Below, piece by piece: positions 19,169 through 27,643 of a stretch of 64,000 nucleotides of DNA. Positions within the stretch are counted from its first letter, which is position 1. Each line of letters begins with the position of its first letter. The stretch comes from Arthrospira sp. PCC 9108. Lineage in GTDB: Bacteria; Cyanobacteriota; Cyanobacteriia; Cyanobacteriales; Microcoleaceae. Under the pieces are notes generated by a model. The model did not search any database and was not told the origin of the DNA. It saw nothing but the letters and a program-made list of their open reading frames with translations. The position numbers and the translations under genes are program-made. The stretch lies in contig CP066886.1 in the NCBI GenBank assembly GCA_016745315.1, positions 2,790,501-2,854,500 on the forward strand. The letters run 5' to 3'.

Positions 19169-19941
19169 CACCCCGGAGCGGATCCCCCACCAGTTGCTTT
19201 CACTGAACACTAGTAAGCCACTGCCGACTAGGACCGAGCGGTATTTGGAGCCCGCGCCCGCGATCACCTTTCCTGAACACTAGTAACTTTCGTTTTGGCG
19301 CGCGGCGATTACGAGAGGAGCGCCACCACTAAACTTCACTGAACACTAGTAAGCCACTGCGCCCAATAACCTGGCATCCCCATAAGTCAACCCCTCTTGT
19401 GCGAAGCACCCAGTAACTAGGCATCCCAACCAAGGCACGCCAAGGACTATCCGCGCCGGCGATCGCCCGAGAATCTAAAAAAACAGAAAACCTTGCCTCC
19501 CCACAAATCAACCGCCTCTAAAAACCAGCCAACCGCACCTCCCCACAAGTTAGCCCAAACCAGCCAACTGTCCGCGCCGGCGATCGCCCTACCTCTCAAC
19601 TCACCCCGACTAAGGAGCATTCCAAAACCCGCCACCCGAAAAGCGATCGCCTCAAGCTCCCCCCATTGGCGGCGGCGGAACCCACCCACCCACGGTATTA
19701 AGGGCTTGGTCACAAAGTTAAATTCGTTCCGCTACGCTCCACTCATGGATTTTACCGCTGCGCCCTTAATCCCTCCCCCGGCGCTGCCAAACCCCCGCCA
19801 CCCGAAAAGCGATCGCCCTACCTCCCTACCAGATTAGAAAAACAGTCAACCGTCCGGAAAAGCGATCGCCTAACCTCCCCGGTAATCTCTAAACTGCAAA
19901 TACTTTCACTTTAGGAAAATCTCCCCGGTGTCTCTAAACTG
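19169..19941. other. Non-coding region rich in HIP1 sites and short repeats
   Basis: No convincing gene. Contains several GCGATCGC octamers, two copies of CCGCGCCGGCGATCGCC, two of CCACCCGAAAAGCGATCGCC, and a near-duplicate CTCCCCGGT...TCTCTAAACTG at the edge of the outer intron. Open frames here read through low-complexity HIP1-type sequence and are not credible proteins. Confidence 0.55.
19198..19360. repeat. Three dispersed copies of a CTGAACACTAGTAA repeat
   Basis: Copies at 19198-19224, 19269-19286 and 19335-19360 share CTGAACACTAGTAA. The first and third also share flanks (TTCA before, GCCACTGC after). Centre spacing is ~65-70 bp. Too few, too short and too uneven for a CRISPR array. 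Confidence 0.65.
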
Positions 19942-20591
19942 GTTATGGTCGAAAGAGAAGTCACCTTCCCCAACTCCAATTCCAAACCGTGCTTGCGAGT
20001 TTCCCAGCACACGGATCCTGATGTAGATACCCCTTTTGACATCGGGAACAGGGTAACAACTTCCTGCTTTGTGACTTCAACTTTTAGAGCTAAATACAAC
20101 ATCGTAGTCTTTAAACTCGCTTTCGTCGTAAACACTCCTAATTGTCGCAGTCTCTATATCCACACCGTGACTAGTGGGCATATCCTAACCATTACAGTTA
20201 GGCATTGGCTTTCAGTCACATCCTTTCCCCTTAAAGGTATACGCTTACACTTTCACTACTGTGCAGGTACATCCTGCCACTTGAGAGCCTAAAAGGGGTT
20301 TAAACGTTCCGTTTATACGGGCATTCCATCTTTAGATTTGTCCTCAGAACCGGGGTACTTTTAAAAGTCTGTGTAGGTGATGTCATGATTACCCTACTTT
20401 TCCCCTTGCTCTTTTGAACGCAGCGTATCAACCTGTTTCGCTGCTAAATCATTACGATGGTTCAAGCCGGACATTCAGTTTCCCTAATCATGGATGGTTG
20501 GCAGTGGTCGCATTTGGTAGTAGGTTCTACTTCACGCCTTCCGTTCCCCGCTTCAATCCTGGGGTTATGATTCCCAAAACTGGGGGTGGCT

Positions 20592-22366
20592 GTTATGGTC
20601 GAAAGGGAAGTCACCTTCCCCGACTCCACTTCAAAACCGTACTTGAGACTTTCATCTCATACGGCTCCTGATGTGAATACCCCTTTGTCAGTGGGAACAG
20701 GGCTACAACCCCCTGCTTTATGACCTCAACTTTCGGAGCTATATACACACGTAGTCATTAACTCGTTTTCGTCATAACACTCTTAGTTGTTGTGGTCTCT
20801 ATATCCACACCGTGACTAGTGGGCATATCCTAACCATTACAGTTAGGCATTAGCTTTCAGTCACATCCTTTTCCCTTAAAGGCATACGCTTACACTTTTC
20901 GCTACTCCACAAGTACATCCTGCCACTTGAGAGCCAATGAGGGGTTTAAACGTTCCATCTATGCGGGCATTCCATCTTTAGATTCGTCCTATCCACCGGG
21001 GTACTTTAAAGGTCTGTGAAGGTGGTGGTAATATACCCCTTCTTGTTATGGTCGAAAGGGAAGTCACCTTCCCCGACTCCACTTCAAAACCGTACTTGAG
21101 ACTTTCATCTCATACGGCTCCTGATGTGAATACCCCTTTGTCAGTGGGAACAGGGCTACAACCCCCTGCTTTATGACCTCAACTTTCGGAGCTATATACA
21201 CACGTAGTCATTAACTCGTTTTCGTCATAACACTCTTAGTTGTTGTGGTCTCTATATCCACACCGTGACTAGTGGGCATATCCTAACCATTACAGTTAGG
21301 CATTAGCTTTCAGTCACATCCTTTTCCCTTAAAGGCATACGCTTACACTTTTCGCTACTCCACAAGTACATCCTGCCACTTGAGAGCCAATGAGGGGTTT
21401 AAACGTTCCATCTATGCGGGCATTCCATCTTTAGATTCGTCCTATCCACCGGGGTACTTTAAAGGTCTGTGAAGGTGGTGGTAATATACCCCTTCTTTTC
21501 CCCGTGCTCTTTTGAGCGCAGCGTATCAACCTATTTCGCTACTAGAGTATTACGATGGTTCAAGCCGGACATTCGGTTTCCCTAATCATGGATGGTTGGC
21601 AGTGGTCGCCTCTGGTAGTAGGTTCTACTTCACGCCTTCCGTTCCCCGCTTCAATCCTGGGGTTATGATTCCCAAAACTGGGGGTGGCTATCGCCGTTAC
21701 TCTCAACCTTACGTTATACTCAAGGGGTTCACAACTCCCCTCTTTTTTTTCGCTCAGTCTTGACCTTGAGTCTCTCTGCCTTATCTGGTTGTCGAAGCCA
21801 GATGTTGAGACACATAGATAGTTATGGGATGGTCAGGGGTGCGAATCCCTTATATTCCACCAAGGGGTGGAAGTCCCACTAGGAGGTTATTTAAGGCATT
21901 GCAGCCCTATTTCACTCCTAAACGTCTCGCACTTCCCCGTGCTCTTTTGAGCGCAGCGTATCAACCTATTTCGCTACTAGAGTATTACGATGGTTCAAGC
22001 CGGACATTCGGTTTCCCTAATCATGGATGGTTGGCAGTGGTCGCCTCTGGTAGTAGGTTCTACTTCACGCCTTCCGTTCCCCGCTTCAATCCTGGGGTTA
22101 TGATTCCCAAAACTGGGGGTGGCTATCGCCGTTACTCTCAACCTTACGTTATACTCAAGGGGTTCACAACTCCCCTCTTTTTTTCGCTCAGTCTTGACCT
22201 TGAGTCTCTCTGCCTTATCTGGTTGTCGAAGCCAGATGTTGAGACACATAGATAGTTATGGGATGGTCAGGGGTGCGAATCCCTTATATTCCACCAAGGG
22301 GTGGAAGTCCCACTAGGAGGTTATTTAAGGCATTGCAGCCCTATTTCACTCCTAAACGTCTCGCAC
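20592..22366 (-). mobile_element. ORF-less group II intron 2, nested in intron 1
   Basis: The 5' end is at 22366 and the 3' end CCATAAC at 20592. Joining the flanks recreates GGGGGTGGCTATCGCCGTTA, exactly the sequence of uninterrupted family members (for example at 21684). Its own length is 887 nt; it is split by intron 3. Domain V has an intact AGC triad. It is nearly identical to introns 3 and F, indicating recent spread. Confidence 0.9.
21045..21932 (-). mobile_element. ORF-less group II intron 3, nested in intron 2
   Basis: 888 nt with its 5' end at 21932 and 3' end CCATAAC at 21045. Joining the flanks recreates CCCCTTCTTTTCCCCGTGC, as found uninterrupted at 21491 inside intron 3 itself. 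The site is CGGGGAA|AAGAAGG, different from the site used by introns 2 and F. All expected ends and domain V are intact. Confidence 0.9.
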
Positions 22367-22864
22367 ATCGCCGTTACTCTCAACGCAATTGTTAAGGAAT
22401 CATTAATATTTCCAGTTTGGCGTTTTGACCTTGAGTTCCCTGCCTTGTTTTGTATATTTCTATACCAAACGTTGGGACATATAAACAGTTATGGGATGGT
22501 CAGGGTACGAGTCCCTTATATTTCACCAAGGGGTGAAAGTCCCACTCGGAGGTTGTTTCAGGCATTGCCGCCTTATTTGACTCCTAAACGTCTCGCACCA
22601 AGAAGTTGCACTTTATGGAAACAGAATTGCCGCGGTTATCCTAAATAAGGGGATTGCCTAACCTGTTATCCGCAAAAAAAAAGCGAGCGAGCTAACAAAC
22701 GCCCGCCCGCAAGCCACTACATCGCCCAAACAGAGAGCGGCAAGCCCCGCCCGAACTGCCCAGCCGGCAACGAGCCAACAAACACTGGACAACTAACAAC
22801 AAACCAGCACCCGCACCGCCTAACAGCCAACGCACCAGCGCCAATTTTATATTGGTTAAATAAA

Positions 22865-22978
22865 ATGGTTGAGCGCAAAAAAGGGAAAAAACTTCAGGTA
22901 AAAGTATCTATTGATACAGTTCATGTCGGAGAAAAACAGTTTAATGCACATGGTCAGTTTATCTACTCACATGTATAA
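22865..22978 (+). CDS. Small ORF just upstream of the cyanate transporter operon
   Basis: 37 codons starting MVERKKGKKLQVKVSIDTVH; the stop is 2 nt before the first ATG of the substrate-binding gene. No Shine-Dalgarno and no recognised family; it may be a gene remnant or a leader peptide. The preceding 22599-22864 is GC-rich non-coding sequence. Confidence 0.3.
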   Translation: MVERKKGKKLQVKVSIDTVHVGEKQFNAHGQFIYSHV

Positions 22979-22980
22979 TC

Positions 22981-24585
22981 ATGAAATTCGCAAAGACGGT
23001 CTTATCTCAGCGAGATGAATGGAAAGGAGTAGAAAACCTTTGTATTAAATGTGGTAAATTTCATCCAAGTCAATCTCATTGGGAATTCATGGAAACCATG
23101 CCCAGTGATCCTTTGCACATGATCAATGACTTGACCAAGATGGGAGTATATAAACCCCAAACATTTGATATTGCCGATGCTCTGAGTACCGCCGAACTAA
23201 GAAAAGAGTTATTTTTGAAAATGGCGGGTAAAGGTAATCCCAAGCGTGAAAAATTGGTCTTGGAATTAGCAAAACAAGCGGGAGGTTTGGATAATGCCTT
23301 TTCTGCCGCCTTTGGAGCAAAATCTGGGCAGTTTTTTGGGGATGCCATCCGTAATGGGGAAGTAAGTCGCCGTAAGTTTTTACAAAATATTGCCATCGGT
23401 GCAGCCCTTGTTACCCTGGTAAATGCTTGTGGGGATACGGTAATTGAGCCTGATGATCCTCCCCCAGATGTATCGGATTTGGAAAAAACAGATTTACGAG
23501 TAGGCTTTATTCCCATTACCTGTGCAACTCCCATTATTATGTCTCAGCCTTTGGGCTTTTATCAAAAACATGGTCTAAATACTCAGAACGTCAGAATGCC
23601 AAGCTGGGGAGCGATAAGAGATTCCGCCATTGCGGGGGAATTGGATGCTTATCATATGTTAGCCCCCATGCCCATCGCCATGACTTTAGGATTAGGCTCG
23701 GCTACCTTTGGAGTGAAACTGGCTAGTATTGAAAATATTAATGGTCAAGCCATTACCATCGCCGACAAGCATCGGGGTAATGTCAATAAGCCAGAAGATT
23801 TTAGAGGCTTTGTTTTGGGTGTACCTTTCCCTTATTCAATGCACAATTTACTGCTCAGATATTATCTCGCCACTGGTGGTATTAATCCCGATACTGATGT
23901 TACCATTCGCTCTGTACCTCCCCCAGATAGTATTGCCCAGCTAATTGCTGGAGATATTGATGGTTTCTTGATGCCTGATCCTTTTAACCAAAGAGCCGTT
24001 TTTGAAGGGGCAGGGTTTATTTATAAACTTACCAAAGATCTTTGGGATGGTCATCCCTGTTGTGCTTTTGCAGCCAGTGATACTTGGATAAACGATAATC
24101 CTAATACTTTCCGAGCTTTGAATAAAGCAATTATTCAGGCAACGGATTACGCTAGTGAGTCAGGAAATAGGGAGGAAATTGCCGAGGCTATTTCTGGTAG
24201 ATCTTTCCTTAATCAACCTGTGGAGGTGGTTAAAGCCGTATTAACGGGTAATTTTGAAGATGGTTTGGGTAATAGTTTTAATGTACCCGATCGCATCGAT
24301 TTTGACCCCTATCCTTGGCAGAGTTTTGCTAACTGGATTACGTCTCAGTTAGTCCGTTGGGATATTTCAGGAAATGGTAGGGCAGCCCAATTGATCGCTG
24401 ATGGTAGTTATGACGAAATCGGGCAGGATGTGTTTTTAACGGATTTAGCGAGGGAATTGGCTCAGGAATTAGGACAAACTCCCCCTGATGATATTTATCG
24501 CACGGAAACCCTGGCTTTGGATGAATTTAACCCTCAAGATCCAGAAGGCTATATACAGGCTCAAATTGATGAGTTTGGCTTCTAG
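22981..24585 (+). CDS. cynA: Cyanate/nitrate-type ABC transporter substrate-binding lipoprotein (CynA/NrtA family)
   Basis: 534 residues. From ~165 on the protein matches the NrtA/CmpA/CynA periplasmic-binding family (DLRVGFIPITCATPIIMSQP; MPSWGAIRDSAIAGELDAYH; PDPFNQRAVFEGAG). A twin-arginine motif SRRKFLQ (129-135) plus lipobox LVNAC (146-150) mark Tat export and lipidation at Cys150. The ~128 residues before it are unusual: they hold CIKCGKFHP, a possible zinc ribbon half, and a helical segment. No start has a good Shine-Dalgarno; ATGs at 23089 or 23098 are alternatives. The cynA name rests on the downstream cyanase gene. Confidence 0.82.
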   Translation: MKFAKTVLSQRDEWKGVENLCIKCGKFHPSQSHWEFMETMPSDPLHMINDLTKMGVYKPQTFDIADALSTAELRKELFLKMAGKGNPKREKLVLELAKQAGGLDNAFSAAFGAKSGQFFGDAIRNGEVSRRKFLQNIAIGAALVTLVNACGDTVIEPDDPPPDVSDLEKTDLRVGFIPITCATPIIMSQPLGFYQKHGLNTQNVRMPSWGAIRDSAIAGELDAYHMLAPMPIAMTLGLGSATFGVKLASIENINGQAITIADKHRGNVNKPEDFRGFVLGVPFPYSMHNLLLRYYLATGGINPDTDVTIRSVPPPDSIAQLIAGDIDGFLMPDPFNQRAVFEGAGFIYKLTKDLWDGHPCCAFAASDTWINDNPNTFRALNKAIIQATDYASESGNREEIAEAISGRSFLNQPVEVVKAVLTGNFEDGLGNSFNVPDRIDFDPYPWQSFANWITSQLVRWDISGNGRAAQLIADGSYDEIGQDVFLTDLARELAQELGQTPPDDIYRTETLALDEFNPQDPEGYIQAQIDEFGF

Positions 24586-24602
24586 GAGTTTATCCTCCCT
24601 AG

Positions 24603-24617
24603 CCCCTTAATAAGGGG
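24603..24617. repeat. Palindrome between cynA and cynB
   Basis: CCCCTTAATAAGGGG, one of three related palindromes in the cyanate operon region (see 26891-27003). Could act as an mRNA processing or attenuating hairpin. Confidence 0.5.
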
Positions 24618-24729
24618 GTAATGAATAGTTACTTATCAATTCCACAATTTTTTGTGGATAGGGGGGTAAAACTAATGCAGAGTTTGCCTTGTTGTTTTGG
24701 CAAGAAAGAGAACACTAATTGCAGTAAAG

Positions 24730-25545
24730 ATGAATATTACTCAAGACAATAAATTTAAACAATTCTTAGAAAATGAAAACATAAAAGCGCTGGGGATATT
24801 CCTTATTTCCCTCGGCATTTTTCTCTCATCGTGGGAAATAGGGGCAAATCTGGAACTATTTTCCCAAGGAGTACCTACCGCTTCTGTGACTATTAAGGAG
24901 TTGTGGTGGTGGTTGACTAATCCTTTTTTCAATAATGGCCCTAATGATATGGGTATTGGTTGGAATTTATTGATTAGTTTGCGACGGGTGGCAATCGGTT
25001 ATATTATGGCTTCGGTGATTGCCGTACCCTTGGGCATTTTAATCGGTATTTCTAAAATTGCTGCGAAAGCGTTTAACCCCTATGTACAGTTACTCAAACC
25101 AGTTTCTCCTTTGGCTTGGTTGCCTTTGGGTTTATATTTATTCCGAGATTCCGAAAAAACAGGTATTTTTATTATCTTAATCAGTAGTATTTGGCCTACC
25201 CTTGTCAATACAGCTTTTGGGGTTAGTAATGTTAACTCCGATTATCTTGATGTGGCGAGAACTTTGGGTGCTTCCCGTTGGCGCACTATTTTTAAGGTAA
25301 TTATTCCGGCGGCACTACCTAATATTATTTCGGGATTAAGAATCAGTATGGGTATTTCTTGGTTGGTAATCGTGGCGGCAGAAATGCTTTTGGGCACAGG
25401 GTTAGGTTACTTCATCTGGAATGAATGGAATAACCTATATTTACCTAATATTATCGTTGCCATTATCATCATCGGTTTGGTGGGTTTAATACTTGACCAA
25501 ATTTTTATCTTCCTTGAAAATCTTGTTTCTTTCGGTAAAAAATAA
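24730..25545 (+). CDS. cynB: ABC transporter permease of the cyanate/nitrate type (CynB/NrtB)
   Basis: About 271 residues with five to six hydrophobic segments. The cytoplasmic EAA loop is clear: DVARTLGASRWRTIFKVIIP followed by AALPNIISG. The ATG at 24730 is preferred to an in-frame TTG at 24697; neither has a strong ribosome-binding site. Its stop overlaps the start of the ATPase gene by one base (TAATG), so the pair are coupled. Forms the membrane channel of the transporter whose binding protein is upstream. Confidence 0.9.
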   Translation: MNITQDNKFKQFLENENIKALGIFLISLGIFLSSWEIGANLELFSQGVPTASVTIKELWWWLTNPFFNNGPNDMGIGWNLLISLRRVAIGYIMASVIAVPLGILIGISKIAAKAFNPYVQLLKPVSPLAWLPLGLYLFRDSEKTGIFIILISSIWPTLVNTAFGVSNVNSDYLDVARTLGASRWRTIFKVIIPAALPNIISGLRISMGISWLVIVAAEMLLGTGLGYFIWNEWNNLYLPNIIVAIIIIGLVGLILDQIFIFLENLVSFGKK

Positions 25546-26414
25546 TGACTGTATCTAATCAACCAGAATATTTAACTTATCTTGAAGCCCCAGATACTGT
25601 TCAGGTATGTTTAAGGGGAGTATCAAAGGTATTTTCTACTAAGCATGGCTTATTTGGCAGTAAGAAAAAAACTTTTGTCGCCCTTGAAAATATCAATCTC
25701 AATATTGAATACAATAATTTTGTCAGTATCATTGGCCCTTCGGGTTGTGGTAAATCTACTTTATTGAGTATTATCGCTGGTTTAACCTCGGCAACTACAG
25801 GCTCGGTAATGATGAACAAAGAACCCATCACAGGGCCTGGGCCTGATCGTGGTATGGTGTTCCAAAATTATGCCCTCATGCCTTGGATGACGGTGGAGGA
25901 AAATATCCGCTTTGCCCTGGAGACGGTTTACCCGAAAATGTCTCCTACCAATTTAAAAAGAATTGTAAAAGAGCATTTACAAATGGTGAACCTGGAAGGG
26001 GCGGCAAAAAAACATCCCCATGAGTTATCAGGGGGTATGAGGCAAAGGGTAGGGATAGCCAGAGCTTTGGCTATTAATCCTGATATTTTGCTGATGGATG
26101 AGCCTTTTGGGGCGCTAGATGCTCTAACTCGTGGTTTTTTGCAGGAAGAAATCGAGCGAATTTGGGAAGAACATCGCAAAACTGTAATCATGATTACTCA
26201 CAGTATTGATGAGGCTTTGTTACTGTCTGATAAGATTATTATGATGACCAAAGGTCCTGCGGCCGGTATTGCTCAGGTGTTGGATGTGCCTTTTCCTCGT
26301 CCTCGCAATCGTCTTGAGGTGGAAGAACATCCCGCCTATCATGATTTGAAGGTGGCGATGGAGGAACATTTATACCGAGAAACTCGCGCCGTGGAAGAAG
26401 CGAGGGTGGCTTAG
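25545..26414 (+). CDS. cynD: ABC transporter ATP-binding protein of the cyanate/nitrate type (CynD/NrtD)
   Basis: 289 residues. Walker A GPSGCGKST, signature LSGGMRQRVGIARALA, Walker B ILLMDEPFGALD and the switch His (MITHSIDEA) are all present. There is no C-terminal NrtC-like regulatory domain. The one-base overlap with cynB and the 10-bp gap to the next gene place it in the middle of the operon. It energises uptake of cyanate, or of nitrite in some relatives. Confidence 0.92.
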   Translation: MTVSNQPEYLTYLEAPDTVQVCLRGVSKVFSTKHGLFGSKKKTFVALENINLNIEYNNFVSIIGPSGCGKSTLLSIIAGLTSATTGSVMMNKEPITGPGPDRGMVFQNYALMPWMTVEENIRFALETVYPKMSPTNLKRIVKEHLQMVNLEGAAKKHPHELSGGMRQRVGIARALAINPDILLMDEPFGALDALTRGFLQEEIERIWEEHRKTVIMITHSIDEALLLSDKIIMMTKGPAAGIAQVLDVPFPRPRNRLEVEEHPAYHDLKVAMEEHLYRETRAVEEARVA

Positions 26415-26424
26415 GAAGGTGATT

Positions 26425-26856
26425 ATGGTAACTGAATCTAAACCCCCTTTTCCTCCTTTTACCCTAGAGACGGCGACTCAAAAGGTCAAGATGGCTGAGG
26501 ATGCTTGGAATATCAGAGATCCTGAAAAGGTTGTTTTAGCTTATACGGTTGATTCTCAATGGCGCAATCGTGATGAGTTTTTGTCTGGTAGGAAGGAGAT
26601 TAAGGCTTTTTTGTATCGTAAATGGGCAACGGAGTTGGATTATCGTTTGCGTAAGGAGCTATGGGCTTTTACGGGTGATCGCATTGCGGTGCGGTTTGAG
26701 TATGAGTGGCATGATTCATCTAACCAGTGGTATCGTGCCTATGGTAATGAGATGTGGGAATTTGCGGAAAATGGTTTGATGCAATATCGATTTGCGAGTA
26801 TCAATGATCTGGCTATTGCTGAATCGGATCGTAAGTTCCTTTGGGAAAGGGATTAG
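26425..26856 (+). CDS. NTF2/SnoaL-like protein (DUF1348 type) in the cyanate operon
   Basis: About 143 residues. The ATG at 26425 is chosen because GGAAGG ends 5 nt before it; a GTG at 26419 is in frame. The sequence (AEDAWNIRDPEKVVLAYT, DSQWRNRDEFLSGRKEIKAF, WHDSSNQWYRAYGNEMWEF) matches the nuclear transport factor 2-like fold. Members bind small molecules or act as isomerases or hydratases; the function here is unknown. Its position between the transporter and cyanase hints at a role in cyanate or related nitrogen metabolism (inference). Confidence 0.82.
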   Translation: MVTESKPPFPPFTLETATQKVKMAEDAWNIRDPEKVVLAYTVDSQWRNRDEFLSGRKEIKAFLYRKWATELDYRLRKELWAFTGDRIAVRFEYEWHDSSNQWYRAYGNEMWEFAENGLMQYRFASINDLAIAESDRKFLWERD

Positions 26857-27186
26857 ATCCTTGTCTGTTCCCCGCAAATTTGGGGCTAGATCCCCCCCAA
26901 CCCTCTTAATAAGGGGGGAGTCTCAACAAAACAATTAATTTATTTATGGTAGTCCTTTTGAATTGTAAGATCAGATCTCCCCTTACCTCCCTTAACAAGG
27001 GGGCAATGAAGGCTAATGGTTTACAAGTTTGGATAATCAGTTATATCAAAAGTCGGGGTTTTTGCCCCCTAAATCTCCTAATTCTGGGGGTTTCCACTAT
27101 TGCTATTTATCTGGACTAAATATTACAAGTTATTTAGGACTACCATGTTTACCAATCAAAAAATCAACAAATAAGGAGAATTTTAA
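26857..27186. other. Gap before cynS with two palindromic repeats
   Basis: No gene. Two C/G palindromes, at 26891-26919 (CCCTCTTAATAAGGGGGG core) and 26978-27003 (CTCCCTTAACAAGGGGG core), resemble the one at 24603. They separate cynS from the rest of the operon and may set relative expression. The cynS ribosome-binding site AAGGAG is at 27173-27178. Confidence 0.55.
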
Positions 27187-27627
27187 ATGACTGCACCTAT
27201 TACTGAAAAATTATTGGCTGCTAAGAAAGCAAGATGTGTTAGTTTTACTGAGTTGGAGCAACTTTTAGGACGGGATGAGGTTTGGATTGCGTCAGTGATT
27301 TATCGTCAGGCGAGTGCGGATGAGGCTGAAGCCAAAAAGTTGGTGGAGGCTTTGGGTTTACCTGCGGAGTTGGCGGATGAGTTGACTGTGCCTCCTCTCA
27401 AGGGTTCTTTAGATCCTGTTATTCCTTCTGATCCTCTGATTTATCGTTTTTATGAAATCATGCAGGTGTATGGGATGCCTATAAAAGAGGTAATCCATGA
27501 AAAGTTTGGGGATGGTATCATGAGTGCGATCGATTTTACCCTCGATGTGGAAAAGGTTGAAGATCCTAAGGGCGATCGTGTCCAGGTGATTATGTGTGGT
27601 AAGTTCTTACCTTATAAGAAGTGGTAG
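27187..27627 (+). CDS. cynS: Cyanase (cyanate hydratase)
   Basis: 146 residues, the normal length. It converts cyanate and bicarbonate to ammonia and carbon dioxide. The N-terminal helical domain is followed by the characteristic C-terminal active-site segment YRFYEIMQVYGMPIKEVIHE, then KFGDGIMSAIDF, containing the Arg, Glu and Ser that form the catalytic site in the family. The Shine-Dalgarno AAGGAG lies 8 nt upstream. It completes a transporter-enzyme gene set like cynABDS of other cyanobacteria, a set usually under nitrogen (NtcA) control; no NtcA site was identified here. Confidence 0.96.
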   Translation: MTAPITEKLLAAKKARCVSFTELEQLLGRDEVWIASVIYRQASADEAEAKKLVEALGLPAELADELTVPPLKGSLDPVIPSDPLIYRFYEIMQVYGMPIKEVIHEKFGDGIMSAIDFTLDVEKVEDPKGDRVQVIMCGKFLPYKKW

Positions 27628-27643
27628 CACTAATTAAATAGAT

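Larger units (their letters stand above)
19942..22598 (-). mobile_element. Outer ORF-less group II intron 1 (host of a two-level nest)
   Basis: The 5' end GTGCGAGACGTT is at 22598 and the 3' end CCATAAC at 19942. The intron's own sequence is ~882 nt; it is split by intron 2, inserted at GGCGAT|AGCC. Domain V (19984-20017) reads GATCCGTGTGCTGGGAAACT and so carries AUC in place of the AGC catalytic triad, which predicts a splicing defect. It has no RT. Flanking exons are non-coding. Confidence 0.85.

Noticed and set aside
19198..19360. Possible CRISPR array from three spaced repeats
   Set aside because: The shared core is only ~14 bp, flanks diverge, spacing is uneven, and no cas gene or leader is present.
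19447..19837. Open frames on both strands between IS1 and intron 1
   Set aside because: They read through HIP1-rich low-complexity DNA and have no ribosome-binding site or family-like sequence.
21512..22648. Plus-strand open frames of 80-140 codons repeated across intron copies
   Set aside because: They lie antisense to ribozyme domain I of the introns; their repetition reflects intron copies, not a protein family.
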